A DNA stretch of 64,000 nucleotides from Blastococcus sp. (GTDB taxonomy: Bacteria > Actinomycetota > Actinomycetes > Mycobacteriales > Geodermatophilaceae). The translations under genes and the position numbers were made by a program. The stretch covers positions 1-64,000 of the forward strand of contig JAODNN010000106.1 of NCBI GenBank assembly GCA_025465355.1, read 5' to 3'. Positions 51,680 through 60,345 of this stretch are shown one piece after another (the stretch's first letter is position 1; every line of letters starts with the position of its first letter). The notes below the pieces were generated by a model that made no database searches, had not been told where the DNA came from, and worked only from the letters and a program-made list of their open reading frames with translations.

Positions 51680-52633
51680 ATGTCCCAGACGAACCCGCAC
51701 AGCGCGGTCCTCATCGAACTCGAGCCCGTGGTCGCACAGAACCTCGACCGGCATCTTGCGATCGCAAAGGAATGGCATCCGCACGACTACGTGCCGTGGG
51801 ACGAGGGCCGCAACTTCGCCTTCCTGGGCGGCGAGGACTGGTCGCCGGAGCAGTCGCGGCTCGACGAGACCGCGAAGGCCGCGATGTTCGTCAACCTGCT
51901 GACCGAGGACAACCTGCCCAGCTACCACCGCGAGATCGCCACGCGCTTCGGCCGTGACGGCGCGTGGGGCACCTGGGTCGGCCGGTGGACGGCGGAGGAG
52001 AACCGGCACGGGGTGGCGCTGCGCGACTATCTCGTCGTCACCCGCGGCGTCGACCCGGTGGAGCTCGAGCGGGCCCGGATGGACTACATGACCCTGGGCT
52101 ACGACTCCGGCGACAAGACCGCCCTCGAGGCGGTCGCCTACGTCTCCTTCCAGGAGCTCGCCACCCGCGTCTCGCATCGCAACACCGGCCGGGCCACCGG
52201 TGACCCGATCGCCGACCAGCTGCTCGCCCGCATCGCGACCGACGAGAACCTGCACATGATCTTCTACCGGAACCTCGTCGAGGCGGCGTTCTCCATCGAC
52301 CCGGACGAGATGATGCGGGCGGTGGCCGACGAGGTCATCAACTTCGAGATGCCCGGCGCGAACATGGCGAACTTCCGGAAGAACTCGACGATCATCGCGA
52401 AGGCCGGTATCTACGACCTGCGCCTGCACCACGACGAGGTCGTCGCGCCCATCCTGCGGTTCTGGAAGGTCTTCGACCGCACCGACTTCGGCCCGAAGGG
52501 CGAGCAGGCCCGCGAGGAGTTGGCCCAGTTCCTGACCGGGCTGGACGCCCAGGCCACCCGGTTCGTCGAGAGCCGCGAGCGGGCCCGCGCCCGCATGGCG
52601 GCCCGCGGTGAGGCACAAGGCGCCCTCTCGTAG
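51680..52633 (+). CDS. Acyl-ACP desaturase (diiron, ferritin-like)
   Basis: The protein is 317 aa from ATG 51680, with GGAGG 6 nt upstream; an in-frame ATG at 51647 is less likely. Two diiron motifs are intact: EENRH at 106-110 and DENLH further on. Helices WHPHDYVPWDEGRNF and LLTEDNLPSYHREIATRF are those of the DesA/stearoyl-ACP desaturase family. It introduces a double bond into acyl chains bound to acyl carrier protein. The xth gene follows 10 bp after its stop. Confidence 0.94.
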   Translation: MSQTNPHSAVLIELEPVVAQNLDRHLAIAKEWHPHDYVPWDEGRNFAFLGGEDWSPEQSRLDETAKAAMFVNLLTEDNLPSYHREIATRFGRDGAWGTWVGRWTAEENRHGVALRDYLVVTRGVDPVELERARMDYMTLGYDSGDKTALEAVAYVSFQELATRVSHRNTGRATGDPIADQLLARIATDENLHMIFYRNLVEAAFSIDPDEMMRAVADEVINFEMPGANMANFRKNSTIIAKAGIYDLRLHHDEVVAPILRFWKVFDRTDFGPKGEQAREELAQFLTGLDAQATRFVESRERARARMAARGEAQGALS

Positions 52634-52643
52634 GGTCGGTGGC

Positions 52644-53435
52644 GTGCGGCTGGCCACCTGGAACGTCAACTCCATCCGTAGCCGAGCCGACCGGGTTGCG
52701 GCATTCCTGCAGCGGAACGACGTCGACGTCCTGGCGCTGCAGGAAACCAAGTGCCGGGACGACCAGTTCCCCCAGATGATGTTCGACGCGCTCGGCTACG
52801 AGGTCGCGCACGTCGGCTACTCGCAGTGGAACGGGGTCGCAATCCTGTCCCGCGTGGGGCTGGACGACGTGACGGTCGGCTTCCCGGGGCAGCCCGCCTG
52901 GGGAGAAACACCGGCGACCGAGGCCCGAGCACTCGGCGCGACCTGCGGCGGCGTCCGTGTGTGGAGCCTGTACGTACCGAACGGGCGCACCCTCGCCGAC
53001 CCGCACTACCAGTACAAGCTGGCCTGGCTCGAGGCCCTGCGGACCGCGGGAGCCGTCTGGCTGGCGGAGGACCCCGCCGCGTCGGTCGCCCTCGTCGGTG
53101 ACTGGAACATCGCCCCACAGGACGACGACGTGTGGGACATCGGCGTGTTCGCGCACTCCACCCACGTCTCCGAGCCCGAGCGGGCCGCCTTCCGGGCGAT
53201 CGTCGACGGCGGGTACACCGACGTCGTCCGGCCGTACACGCCGGGGCCCGGCGTCTACACGTACTGGGACTACACCCAGCTGCGCTTCCCCCGCCGCGAG
53301 GGCATGCGGATCGACTTCGCGCTGGGCTCCCCCGCCTTTGCCGCCCGAACGACCGGTGCGCTCATCGACCGGGAGGAGCGCAAGGGCAAGGGCGCCAGCG
53401 ACCACGCTCCGGTGATCGTCGATCTGGCCGACTGA
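52644..53435 (+). CDS. xth: Exodeoxyribonuclease III (AP endonuclease)
   Basis: The protein is 263 aa from GTG 52644. The exonuclease III/AP-endonuclease family motifs are complete: RLATWNVNSIRSRADRV, VLALQETKCRDDQFP (metal Glu), SLYVPNGR, VGDWNIAPQDDDVWD, and the C-terminal MRIDFALG and SDHAPVIVDL (His). Repair of abasic sites and 3' ends. Possibly co-transcribed with the desaturase. Confidence 0.95.
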   Translation: MRLATWNVNSIRSRADRVAAFLQRNDVDVLALQETKCRDDQFPQMMFDALGYEVAHVGYSQWNGVAILSRVGLDDVTVGFPGQPAWGETPATEARALGATCGGVRVWSLYVPNGRTLADPHYQYKLAWLEALRTAGAVWLAEDPAASVALVGDWNIAPQDDDVWDIGVFAHSTHVSEPERAAFRAIVDGGYTDVVRPYTPGPGVYTYWDYTQLRFPRREGMRIDFALGSPAFAARTTGALIDREERKGKGASDHAPVIVDLAD

Positions 53436-53436
53436 C

Positions 53437-53461
53437 CCCCGGGGCGGTGGGCGCCCCGGGG
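53437..53461. terminator. 10-bp GC stem-loop after xth
   Basis: CCCCGGGGCG (53437-53446) pairs with CGCCCCGGGG (53452-53461) across a GTGGG loop. It lies 1 bp after the xth stop and 13 bp before the formaldehyde dehydrogenase stop on the other strand. Confidence 0.75.
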
Positions 53462-53474
53462 CAGCCGGTCCTTC

Positions 53475-54698
53475 TCAGGCCGAGATCAGATCGTTCGGGT
53501 TGAGGATGTACTTGCGGGCTGCGCCCTTGTCGAACTCCTCGTAGCCGCGCGGCGCCTCGTCCAACCCGATGACCGTGGCGTTGACGTTCTTCGCGATCTG
53601 CACCCGGTCGTGCAGGATCGCCATCATCAACTGGCGGTTGTACTTCATCACCGGACACTGGCCGGTGTAGAAGGCGAGCGACTTCGCCCAGCCCAGGCCC
53701 AGCCTGATCGACAGCGAGCCCACCCTCGCCGCCTCGTCGCCGGCGCCCGGGTCGCCGGTGACGTACAGGCCCGGGATGCCCAGCGCGCCACCGGCCCGGG
53801 TGATCTCCATCAGCGAGTTCAGCACGGTGGCCGGCTGCTCCTTCTGTGCGTCCGGCCCGTACCCGTGTGCCTCGAACCCGACCGCGTCGACGCCGCAGTC
53901 GACCTCCGGCTCGCCGAGGATCTGCTCGATCTGGTCCCTCGGGTCTCCCTTCGAGACGTCGACCGTCTCGCACCCGAAGCTGCGGGCCTGGGCCAGCCGC
54001 TGCTCGTTGAGGTCGCCGACGATGACGACAGCCGCGCCGAGCAGCAATGCCGACGTCGCTGCTGCCAGTCCCACCGGGCCGGCGCCGGCGATGTAGACGG
54101 TCGACCCCGTCGTCACCCCGGCGGTGTAGCAGCCGTGGTAGCCGGTCGGGAAGATGTCCGACAGCATCGCCAGGTCCTGGATCTTGGCCATCGCCTGGTC
54201 GCGGTCGGGGAACTTCAGACAGTTCCAGTCGGCGTAGGGAACCAGCACGTACTGCGCCTGGCCACCGGGCCAGCCGCCCATGTCGACGTAGCCGTACGCC
54301 GAGCCGGGACGGTCGGGGTTGACGTTGAGGCAGATGCCGGTCTTGCCCTCCTTGCAGTTGCGGCAGCGGCCACAGGAGATGTTGAACGGCACGCTCACGA
54401 GGTCGCCGACCTCGAGGAATTCGACGTCCGGCCCCTTCTCCGCGATCTCCCCGGTGATCTCGTGACCGAGCGTGAGGCCCTCGGGCGCCGTGGTCCGTCC
54501 GCGGACCATGTGCTGGTCACTACCGCAGATGTTGGTGGCGACGGTCCGAAGGATCACGCCGTGCGGGACCTTGCGGCCCACGTTGGCCGGGTTCACCCCG
54601 GGACCGTCGTGGAGTTCGAAATCCGGGTAGTCCAGGGCGTCGACCTCGACCTTCCCCGGTCCCATGTACCTGACGCCCCTGTTGCTGTTGCTGGCCAC
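53475..54698 (-). CDS. fdhA: Glutathione-independent formaldehyde dehydrogenase
   Basis: The protein is 407 aa from GTG 54698, with GAGAGG upstream. Medium-chain Zn dehydrogenase with the Pseudomonas FdhA pattern: NRGVRYMGPGKVEV, catalytic Cys and His in NICGSDQHMVRGR and GHEITG, structural Cys4 CGRCRNCKEGKTGIC, and AGAGPVGLAAATSALLLGA. FdhA-type enzymes oxidise formaldehyde with tightly bound NAD and no glutathione. A pair of identical palindromes lies 127-170 bp upstream. Confidence 0.93.
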   Translation of the reverse strand: MASNSNRGVRYMGPGKVEVDALDYPDFELHDGPGVNPANVGRKVPHGVILRTVATNICGSDQHMVRGRTTAPEGLTLGHEITGEIAEKGPDVEFLEVGDLVSVPFNISCGRCRNCKEGKTGICLNVNPDRPGSAYGYVDMGGWPGGQAQYVLVPYADWNCLKFPDRDQAMAKIQDLAMLSDIFPTGYHGCYTAGVTTGSTVYIAGAGPVGLAAATSALLLGAAVVIVGDLNEQRLAQARSFGCETVDVSKGDPRDQIEQILGEPEVDCGVDAVGFEAHGYGPDAQKEQPATVLNSLMEITRAGGALGIPGLYVTGDPGAGDEAARVGSLSIRLGLGWAKSLAFYTGQCPVMKYNRQLMMAILHDRVQIAKNVNATVIGLDEAPRGYEEFDKGAARKYILNPNDLISA

Positions 54699-55023
54699 AG
54701 CGCCCTACCTCTCCCTCGTGACGTCCCGGGTAACGGGTCGTCCTCACGCCTGCTCCCCCGCGCCGATCGGCGCGGACGTCCTGTTCACCGGCCCGGCCCC
54801 CGCGGCTCCCCTGGCGTGCCCGCGGCCTCGGTCACGAGGCAACGGGGGAATGGCCTCGGTCACGAGGCGACGGGGAAGGCGCGCGTCCATTCGGCCTCCG
54901 GGGCTCGGAACGTCACAGTCCGGAACGGTGTGGATCCGGGGTAGCCCTGGCCGCACGCCTGCGTCAATACCTGGACCCACCGGTCGGCCGGTCACGGCCT
55001 GTAGACACGTACGGTGGTCCGTC
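54699..55023. other. Divergent intergenic region with paired palindromes
   Basis: This 325-bp region between fdhA and the YaaA-like gene holds the paired palindromes at 54825-54868. I find no gene and no reliable -35/-10 for either direction. Confidence 0.45.
54825..54868. repeat. Two identical GCCTCG-GTCA-CGAGGC palindromes, 28 bp apart
   Basis: Copies occur at 54825-54840 and 54853-54868, each a perfect 6-bp inverted repeat with the same loop. The similarity continues to the right (A/G-ACGGGG). The pair lies upstream of fdhA, suited to a dimeric regulator binding twice. Confidence 0.6.
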
Positions 55024-55770
55024 GTGCTCGTGCTGTTGCCGCCGTCGGAGACCAAGCACCCCGGTGGGGACGGCGAGCCGCTCGACCTCGCGGCGCTCAG
55101 CGCGCCGGAACTGACGCCTGTCCGCGCGGAGCTCGTCGAGGCGCTGGTCACGCTCGCCCAGGACGTCCCCGCCGCACGGACCGCCCTCGGCCTGTCGCCG
55201 CAGCAGGACGACGAGATCGCCCGGAACGCCGCGCTGTGGACCAGTGGCACGCTGCCGGCACTGCAGCGCTACACCGGCGTCCTCTACGACGCCCTCGACG
55301 TCCGGTCCATGACGCGGGCGCAGCGGTCGCGGGCGGGACGGCGGCTGGCCGTCGGTTCGGCGCTGTTCGGCGTCGTCCACGGCGAGGACCCGATCCCGGC
55401 CTACCGGCTGTCGGCCGGCTCGGCGCTGCCCGGGCTGCCGACCTTGCGCGCGCTCTGGAAGCCGGTCCTCTCCCCCGTCCTCGGCGCCCGCGACGGGCTT
55501 GTCGTCGATCTGCGGAGCAGCTCCTACGCGGCACTCGCACCCGTCCCCGGCGCGGTGACGGTGCAGGTCCTGAGCCAGCGGCCGGACGGCACGAGGGCCG
55601 TCGTCAGCCACTTCAACAAGGCGCACAAGGGCCGTCTCGCCCGGCTCCTGGCCACCACCACGGCCGAGCCGGACGGCGTCGTCCGGCTGCGGGCCCTGCT
55701 GCGGCGGGCGGGGTTGCACGTGGAACATGACGGCGGCGCGGCGCTCACCCTCGTCGTCCCCGCCGCCTGA
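55024..55770 (+). CDS. YaaA/DUF328-family peroxide stress protein
   Basis: The protein is 248 aa from GTG 55024 (VLVLLPPSETK). DUF328 motifs: LLPPSETKHPGGDGEPL, QRYTGVLYDALDV, LRALWKPVLSPVLG, VVDLRSSSYAAL, and VVSHFNKAHKGRLARLL. YaaA proteins lower free iron under peroxide stress in E. coli. Single gene. Confidence 0.9.
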   Translation: MLVLLPPSETKHPGGDGEPLDLAALSAPELTPVRAELVEALVTLAQDVPAARTALGLSPQQDDEIARNAALWTSGTLPALQRYTGVLYDALDVRSMTRAQRSRAGRRLAVGSALFGVVHGEDPIPAYRLSAGSALPGLPTLRALWKPVLSPVLGARDGLVVDLRSSSYAALAPVPGAVTVQVLSQRPDGTRAVVSHFNKAHKGRLARLLATTTAEPDGVVRLRALLRRAGLHVEHDGGAALTLVVPAA

Positions 55771-55903
55771 TGGCAGGACTCACGGTCCTGGTTGGTTGCA
55801 CGCGACCGAGTTGCCATGACATAACTTCCGTCGACGGTGCCGGCTCGAACAACGCGGCGGGCACCTGCGCACCCCGGCATCGACGCCGGACAGAAGGGCT
55901 TTG

Positions 55904-58507
55904 GTGAACGACTCCCCCGACCGGCCGATCGTCGGCGACCCCGAGGGCGCCGAGCGTTCGGTCGCCGCGCTGCGCACCGACCCCGAGCGGTTGCGGCAGA
56001 CCCGCCGGCTCCTCCCGCGGGACGGGGAGACCGTGGCGCTCGACCGGCTGGCCATCCTCGCGTCGCGGCTGCTCGGCACGTCCGCCGCCCAGGTGTGGCT
56101 GCTGGACGACGTGCCGGTCATCGCCGGGGCGTCCGGACCGGCGGAGGGGGCGGTCGGCGAGGTCAGCCCGCTGAACGAGTTGTGCACGGTGACCGCCACC
56201 GGCGGCGGGCCGCTGGTCCTCCCCGACGCACCGGCCGACCCGCGGGTCCGGGAATTGCCGTCGGTGCGGTCCGGCACGGTCGGGTCGTACCTCGGCATGC
56301 CCCTCGCCGGCAACGGCGGGACGACGATCGGTGTCTTCTGCGTCTTCGACCCGGAACCGCGCGACTGGTCCGATTCCGAGGTCGCGACGCTGCGCCAGCT
56401 GGCCGTCTCGGTGGTCACCGAGCTCGAGTTGTCCGCGCTGGTCCGGGAGTACGAGAACGACCGCATTCGCTGGGGCCTCGCGATCGACGCCGCGGGGATC
56501 GGCACGTTCGACTGGGATCTCGTCGGTGGCCGGCTGAGCTGGGACGACCGGGTGCTCGCCATGTTCGGCTACGACGGCGACACGTTCGACCAGAGCATCG
56601 CGGCGTTCACCGCCCGCCTCCACCCCGACGACCGGGCCCGGGTGGCCGACATCCTGCAGAACTGCATCACGACCTGTGGTGAGTACGACGCCGAGTATCG
56701 CGTGGTACGCCCGGACGGCGAGACCCGTTGGGTCCAGGCCCGCGGGCGAGCGGTGGCCGGCGAGGACGGCACCGCCGTGCGCCTCCTGGGCGCTGCCCTC
56801 GACACGACCGCTGTACGCGCCGGCGAGACCCGCGTGACCCGCGTGCTCGAGGCGATGCCCGCCGGTTTCTACAGCCTGGACCGCGACTGGCGGTTCACCC
56901 ACGTCAACGCCGAGGCCGAACGGCTCCTCGGGACCCGTCGGGAGGAGCTGCTCGGCCGGGTGCTGTGGAAGGCCTTCCCGGCCGCCCTCAACAGCATCTT
57001 CGAGGAGAGCTTCCGCACCGCTGTACGCACCGGCCTGCCGGTCTCCTTCGACGCGTACTACCCCGCACCGCTGGACGGCTGGTACGAGCTGCGGGCGTGG
57101 CCCAGCCCCGACGGGTTGTCGGTCTACTTCCTCGAGGTCACGGAGCGCCGGCGCGTCCAGGTGCAGGCTGAGCGCTCGGCCCGGCGGTTGGCCCTGCTCG
57201 CCCAGGTGAGCGCCGAGATGGCCGGCACGCTCGACGCGCGGCGGGCGACCGGGCGGCTGCCCAGCGTCGTCGTCCCGGCGCTCGCCGACTTCTGCATCGT
57301 CACGCTGATGGATCCCGACGGCCGGCCGCGGGATATCGCGTCCGGGCATGCCGATCCGGCGGCCCGGCCGCTGCTCGAGCGCTACTCCGCCGTGCGCATG
57401 GACGCCCTGCCGGCGACGAGTCCGGTCGGCCGCGCCCTGGCCACCGGGGAGGCGGTGCGGGCGCGCGGCGCCGCCATCGGTGAGCTGATGAACCCGGGCG
57501 AGGCGCGCGAGCTGTTCGCCCTGCTCGCGCCGGAGTCCGTGGCGGTGCTTCCGCTGCGCGGGCGGGGGCGGACGCTCGGACTGCTGACCCTGTACTTCGG
57601 AGTGGGCCGGGCCATCGAGGCCGAGGACCTGGCGACAGCACAGGACGTCGCCGACCGGGCCGGGCTCGCGCTCGACAACGCCCGCCTCTACAGCGCTCAG
57701 CAGCAGTTGGCCGAGGGCCTCCAGCGCAGCCTGCTCACCGAGCCGCCCGAGCCCGATCACGCCGAGGTCGCCGTCCGGTACGTTCCGGCGGCGGAGGCGG
57801 CCCGGGTCGGCGGGGACTGGTATGACGCCTTCATGCAGCCCGGCGGCAGCACGATGCTGGTGATCGGTGACGTCGTCGGCCACGACACCGAGGCGGCGGC
57901 GGCCATGGGTCAGCTGCGCGGGCTGCTGCGGGGGATCGCCACCTACAGCGACGCGGGTCCGGCGGAGGTGCTGCGCGGCCTGGACAGCTCGATGACCATC
58001 CTGCGGACGAACACGCTGGCCACCGCGGCCGTCGCCCGCTTCGAGCAGACCCCTGACGAACTCGACCGCGGGGTGACCCGCATGCGGTGGGCCAACGCCG
58101 GCCACCTGCCGCCGCTGGTCATCAACCCCGACGGAAGCCTGGCCGAGCTGGCCTCCTGGCGCGGCGACCTTCTGCTGGGCGTCGATCCCGACGTCCGGCG
58201 CCGTGAGTCGGTGGTCAGTCTCGACCGCGGATCGACGGTGCTGCTCTACACCGACGGGCTCATCGAGCGGCGGGACGCCGACCTCGACCAGGGCATCGTG
58301 CGGCTGCGCGACGCGCTCATCGAGCTGGCGGACCGGCCGCTCGACGAGCTGCTGGACGAGTTGCTGGAGCGGCTCGTCGACGGCCGGCCCGAGGACGACG
58401 TCGCCCTGGTGGCCATCCGGCTGCACCGCCAGGACAGGCCACGGCCGGCCGAGGCGGGCCCGACCGAGGTGCCCCCCACCGTGCCGCCGGAGCGCCGTCC
58501 CGCCTGA
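55904..58507 (+). CDS. GAF-PAS-PAS-GAF-SpoIIE protein phosphatase
   Basis: The protein is 867 aa from GTG 55904. Domains: GAF (about 45-175; GSYLGMPLAGNGGTTIGVFCVFDP), PAS (about 185-305; RWGLAIDAAGIGTFDWDL), PAS (about 320-420; RVLEAMPAGFYSLDRDWRFTHVNAEAE), GAF (about 430-600; SVAVLPLRGRGRTLGLLTLYF), SpoIIE/PP2C (about 625-845; GGDWYDAF, VIGDVVGHDTEAAAAMGQLR, YTDGLIERR, DDVALVAIRL). Phosphatases of this kind act on anti-sigma-factor antagonists in the partner-switching network. No partner genes are in the window. Confidence 0.95.
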   Translation: MNDSPDRPIVGDPEGAERSVAALRTDPERLRQTRRLLPRDGETVALDRLAILASRLLGTSAAQVWLLDDVPVIAGASGPAEGAVGEVSPLNELCTVTATGGGPLVLPDAPADPRVRELPSVRSGTVGSYLGMPLAGNGGTTIGVFCVFDPEPRDWSDSEVATLRQLAVSVVTELELSALVREYENDRIRWGLAIDAAGIGTFDWDLVGGRLSWDDRVLAMFGYDGDTFDQSIAAFTARLHPDDRARVADILQNCITTCGEYDAEYRVVRPDGETRWVQARGRAVAGEDGTAVRLLGAALDTTAVRAGETRVTRVLEAMPAGFYSLDRDWRFTHVNAEAERLLGTRREELLGRVLWKAFPAALNSIFEESFRTAVRTGLPVSFDAYYPAPLDGWYELRAWPSPDGLSVYFLEVTERRRVQVQAERSARRLALLAQVSAEMAGTLDARRATGRLPSVVVPALADFCIVTLMDPDGRPRDIASGHADPAARPLLERYSAVRMDALPATSPVGRALATGEAVRARGAAIGELMNPGEARELFALLAPESVAVLPLRGRGRTLGLLTLYFGVGRAIEAEDLATAQDVADRAGLALDNARLYSAQQQLAEGLQRSLLTEPPEPDHAEVAVRYVPAAEAARVGGDWYDAFMQPGGSTMLVIGDVVGHDTEAAAAMGQLRGLLRGIATYSDAGPAEVLRGLDSSMTILRTNTLATAAVARFEQTPDELDRGVTRMRWANAGHLPPLVINPDGSLAELASWRGDLLLGVDPDVRRRESVVSLDRGSTVLLYTDGLIERRDADLDQGIVRLRDALIELADRPLDELLDELLERLVDGRPEDDVALVAIRLHRQDRPRPAEAGPTEVPPTVPPERRPA

Positions 58508-58565
58508 GAAAGGATCCCATCCTCCCCATCCTTCGCAGGCTCAGGACGGGACCCGGGACGGGGCC

Positions 58566-60284
58566 TCAGGGGCGGTCGCGGCGGACCGTCGCCTTCCGGC
58601 CCTTGATCATCGTGGCCCGCAACGCGCGGACGACGTCGTCGGCCGCCGACTCGGGCACCTCGACGAGCGCGAACCGCTGGTGGATCTCGATGCTGCCGAT
58701 GTCGCGGCCGCCGAGCTCGGTCTCCCCCGTGATCGCGCCCACGAGGTCGCCGGGCCGGATACCGGCGTCGCGGCCGGCGCCGACGAAGAGCCGGGCCACC
58801 GGGCCGCCCGACGAACGCCCGCCGCGCCCCGCACCGCGCCCGTCCGCCGGACGGTTGGTGGGACGGCCGGCCCGGTCGGTGCGGTCCGGGCGATCGGGGC
58901 GGTCCGGGCGGAACCCGACCTGCGGGATCTCCTCGTCGTCGTCGGTGGCGCCGCCGGCCTCGTGGGCGAGCTTCACCGCCGCGAGCGCGACCTCGAACAC
59001 GTCGAACTCGTCGGTGAGCGTCTCGACGACCACGCGGAACCGATCGAGATCCTCCTCGAGCAGGGTCTCCCGCAGCGCTGCGCGGGTGAGCTCCAGCCGG
59101 CGGGCCCGCAGGTCCGCGACCGTCGGCACCTTCTCGACGGTGATCGGCGCCCCCGCGACCCGCTCGATCGTCTTCAGCTGCCGGTGCTCCCGCGGCTCGG
59201 CCAGCGTGATGGCCACGCCCTCGCGTCCGGCGCGGCCCACCCGGCCGATGCGGTGCACGTAGGCCTCGGGCGCCGACGGGACGTCGTAGTTGACGACGTG
59301 GGTCAGCTGGTCGATGTCCAGGCCGCGGGCGGCGACGTCGGTGGCGACGAGGAGGTCCGCCGTCCCGGCGCGCAGCCGGCCCATCACGCGGTCGCGCTGC
59401 TCCTGGCTCATGCCGCCGTGCAGCGCCTCGGCCCGGTAACCGCGGCCGTTGAGCGTCTCGGTCAGCGTGTCGACCTCCTCGCGGGTGCGGCAGAACACGA
59501 TCGCGGCGGTCGGCGCCTCGACGTCCAGGATCCGGCCGAGCGCGGCCGGTTTGGCCGCCCGCGGGACCACGTACGCCGTCTGCCGCACCCGGGGGGCCTC
59601 GCCGGGCTCGGTGCGCTCGCGGCCGAGGCTGATCCGCACCGGGTCGTTCAGGTGCCGACGGGCCAGGGAGTCCAGCCGACGCGGCATCGTCGCGGAGAAC
59701 AGCACCGTCTGCCGCTTCTCCGGCGTCTCCTCGAGGATCGCCTCGAGATCCTCGGCGAAGCCCATGTCGAGCATCTCGTCGGCCTCGTCCAGGACGACGG
59801 TGGCGACCTCGCCCAGCTTCAGCGCGCCGCGGCCGACCAGGTCCAGCGCCCGGCCCGGGGTGGCGACGACGACGTCGACCCCGCTCTCGAGCGACCGCAG
59901 CTGCCGGACGATCGGCGCCCCGCCGTAGACCGGCAGCACGCGGGCGGCCAGCTCGCGGCCGTAGCGGTGCAGCGCCTCGGACACCTGGACGGCCAGCTCG
60001 CGGGTGGGCACCAGCACCAGCGCCGAGGGCGCCGACGTGCGGCGATCGGCGTCGAGCCGCTGCAGCACGGGCAGCGCGAAGGCGGCGGTCTTCCCTGTGC
60101 CGGTCGCGGCCTGCCCCAGGAGGTCGCGGCCGGCGACCAGCGGCGGGATGGCCTCGCGCTGGATCGGCGTGGGCTCCTCGTAGCCGAGGGCCGACAGGGC
60201 GGTCAGGAGCTCGGGCCGGAGCCCCAGGTCGTCGAAACTGCCCTCGGACGTGCCGCCGTCGCCAGACGTGCCTGTGTCGCTCAC
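58566..60284 (-). CDS. deaD: DEAD-box RNA helicase (DeaD/DbpA-like)
   Basis: The protein is 572 aa from GTG 60284. Q motif FDDLGLRPELLTALSALGYEEP then PTPIQ, motif I AATGTGKT, Ia VPTRELAVQV, II VVLDEADEMLDMGF, III FSATMP, V VATDVAARGLD, VI HRIGRVGRAG. The C-terminus has an Arg/Gly/Asp-rich linker and a DbpA-type RNA-binding domain (VARLFVGAGRDAGIRPGDLV). Ribosome assembly or cold-stress RNA unwinding. Confidence 0.95.
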   Translation of the reverse strand: MSDTGTSGDGGTSEGSFDDLGLRPELLTALSALGYEEPTPIQREAIPPLVAGRDLLGQAATGTGKTAAFALPVLQRLDADRRTSAPSALVLVPTRELAVQVSEALHRYGRELAARVLPVYGGAPIVRQLRSLESGVDVVVATPGRALDLVGRGALKLGEVATVVLDEADEMLDMGFAEDLEAILEETPEKRQTVLFSATMPRRLDSLARRHLNDPVRISLGRERTEPGEAPRVRQTAYVVPRAAKPAALGRILDVEAPTAAIVFCRTREEVDTLTETLNGRGYRAEALHGGMSQEQRDRVMGRLRAGTADLLVATDVAARGLDIDQLTHVVNYDVPSAPEAYVHRIGRVGRAGREGVAITLAEPREHRQLKTIERVAGAPITVEKVPTVADLRARRLELTRAALRETLLEEDLDRFRVVVETLTDEFDVFEVALAAVKLAHEAGGATDDDEEIPQVGFRPDRPDRPDRTDRAGRPTNRPADGRGAGRGGRSSGGPVARLFVGAGRDAGIRPGDLVGAITGETELGGRDIGSIEIHQRFALVEVPESAADDVVRALRATMIKGRKATVRRDRP

Positions 60285-60345
60285 CGCCCCATCGTTCCCC
60301 GGACGCCGTTGCGGGAGGCGGCCGGGGCCATGGGACCCTCGATCG

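Noticed and set aside
55745-58426. About 890-codon open frame antisense to the SpoIIE phosphatase
   Set aside because: Covers a gene with five recognisable domains; no independent support.
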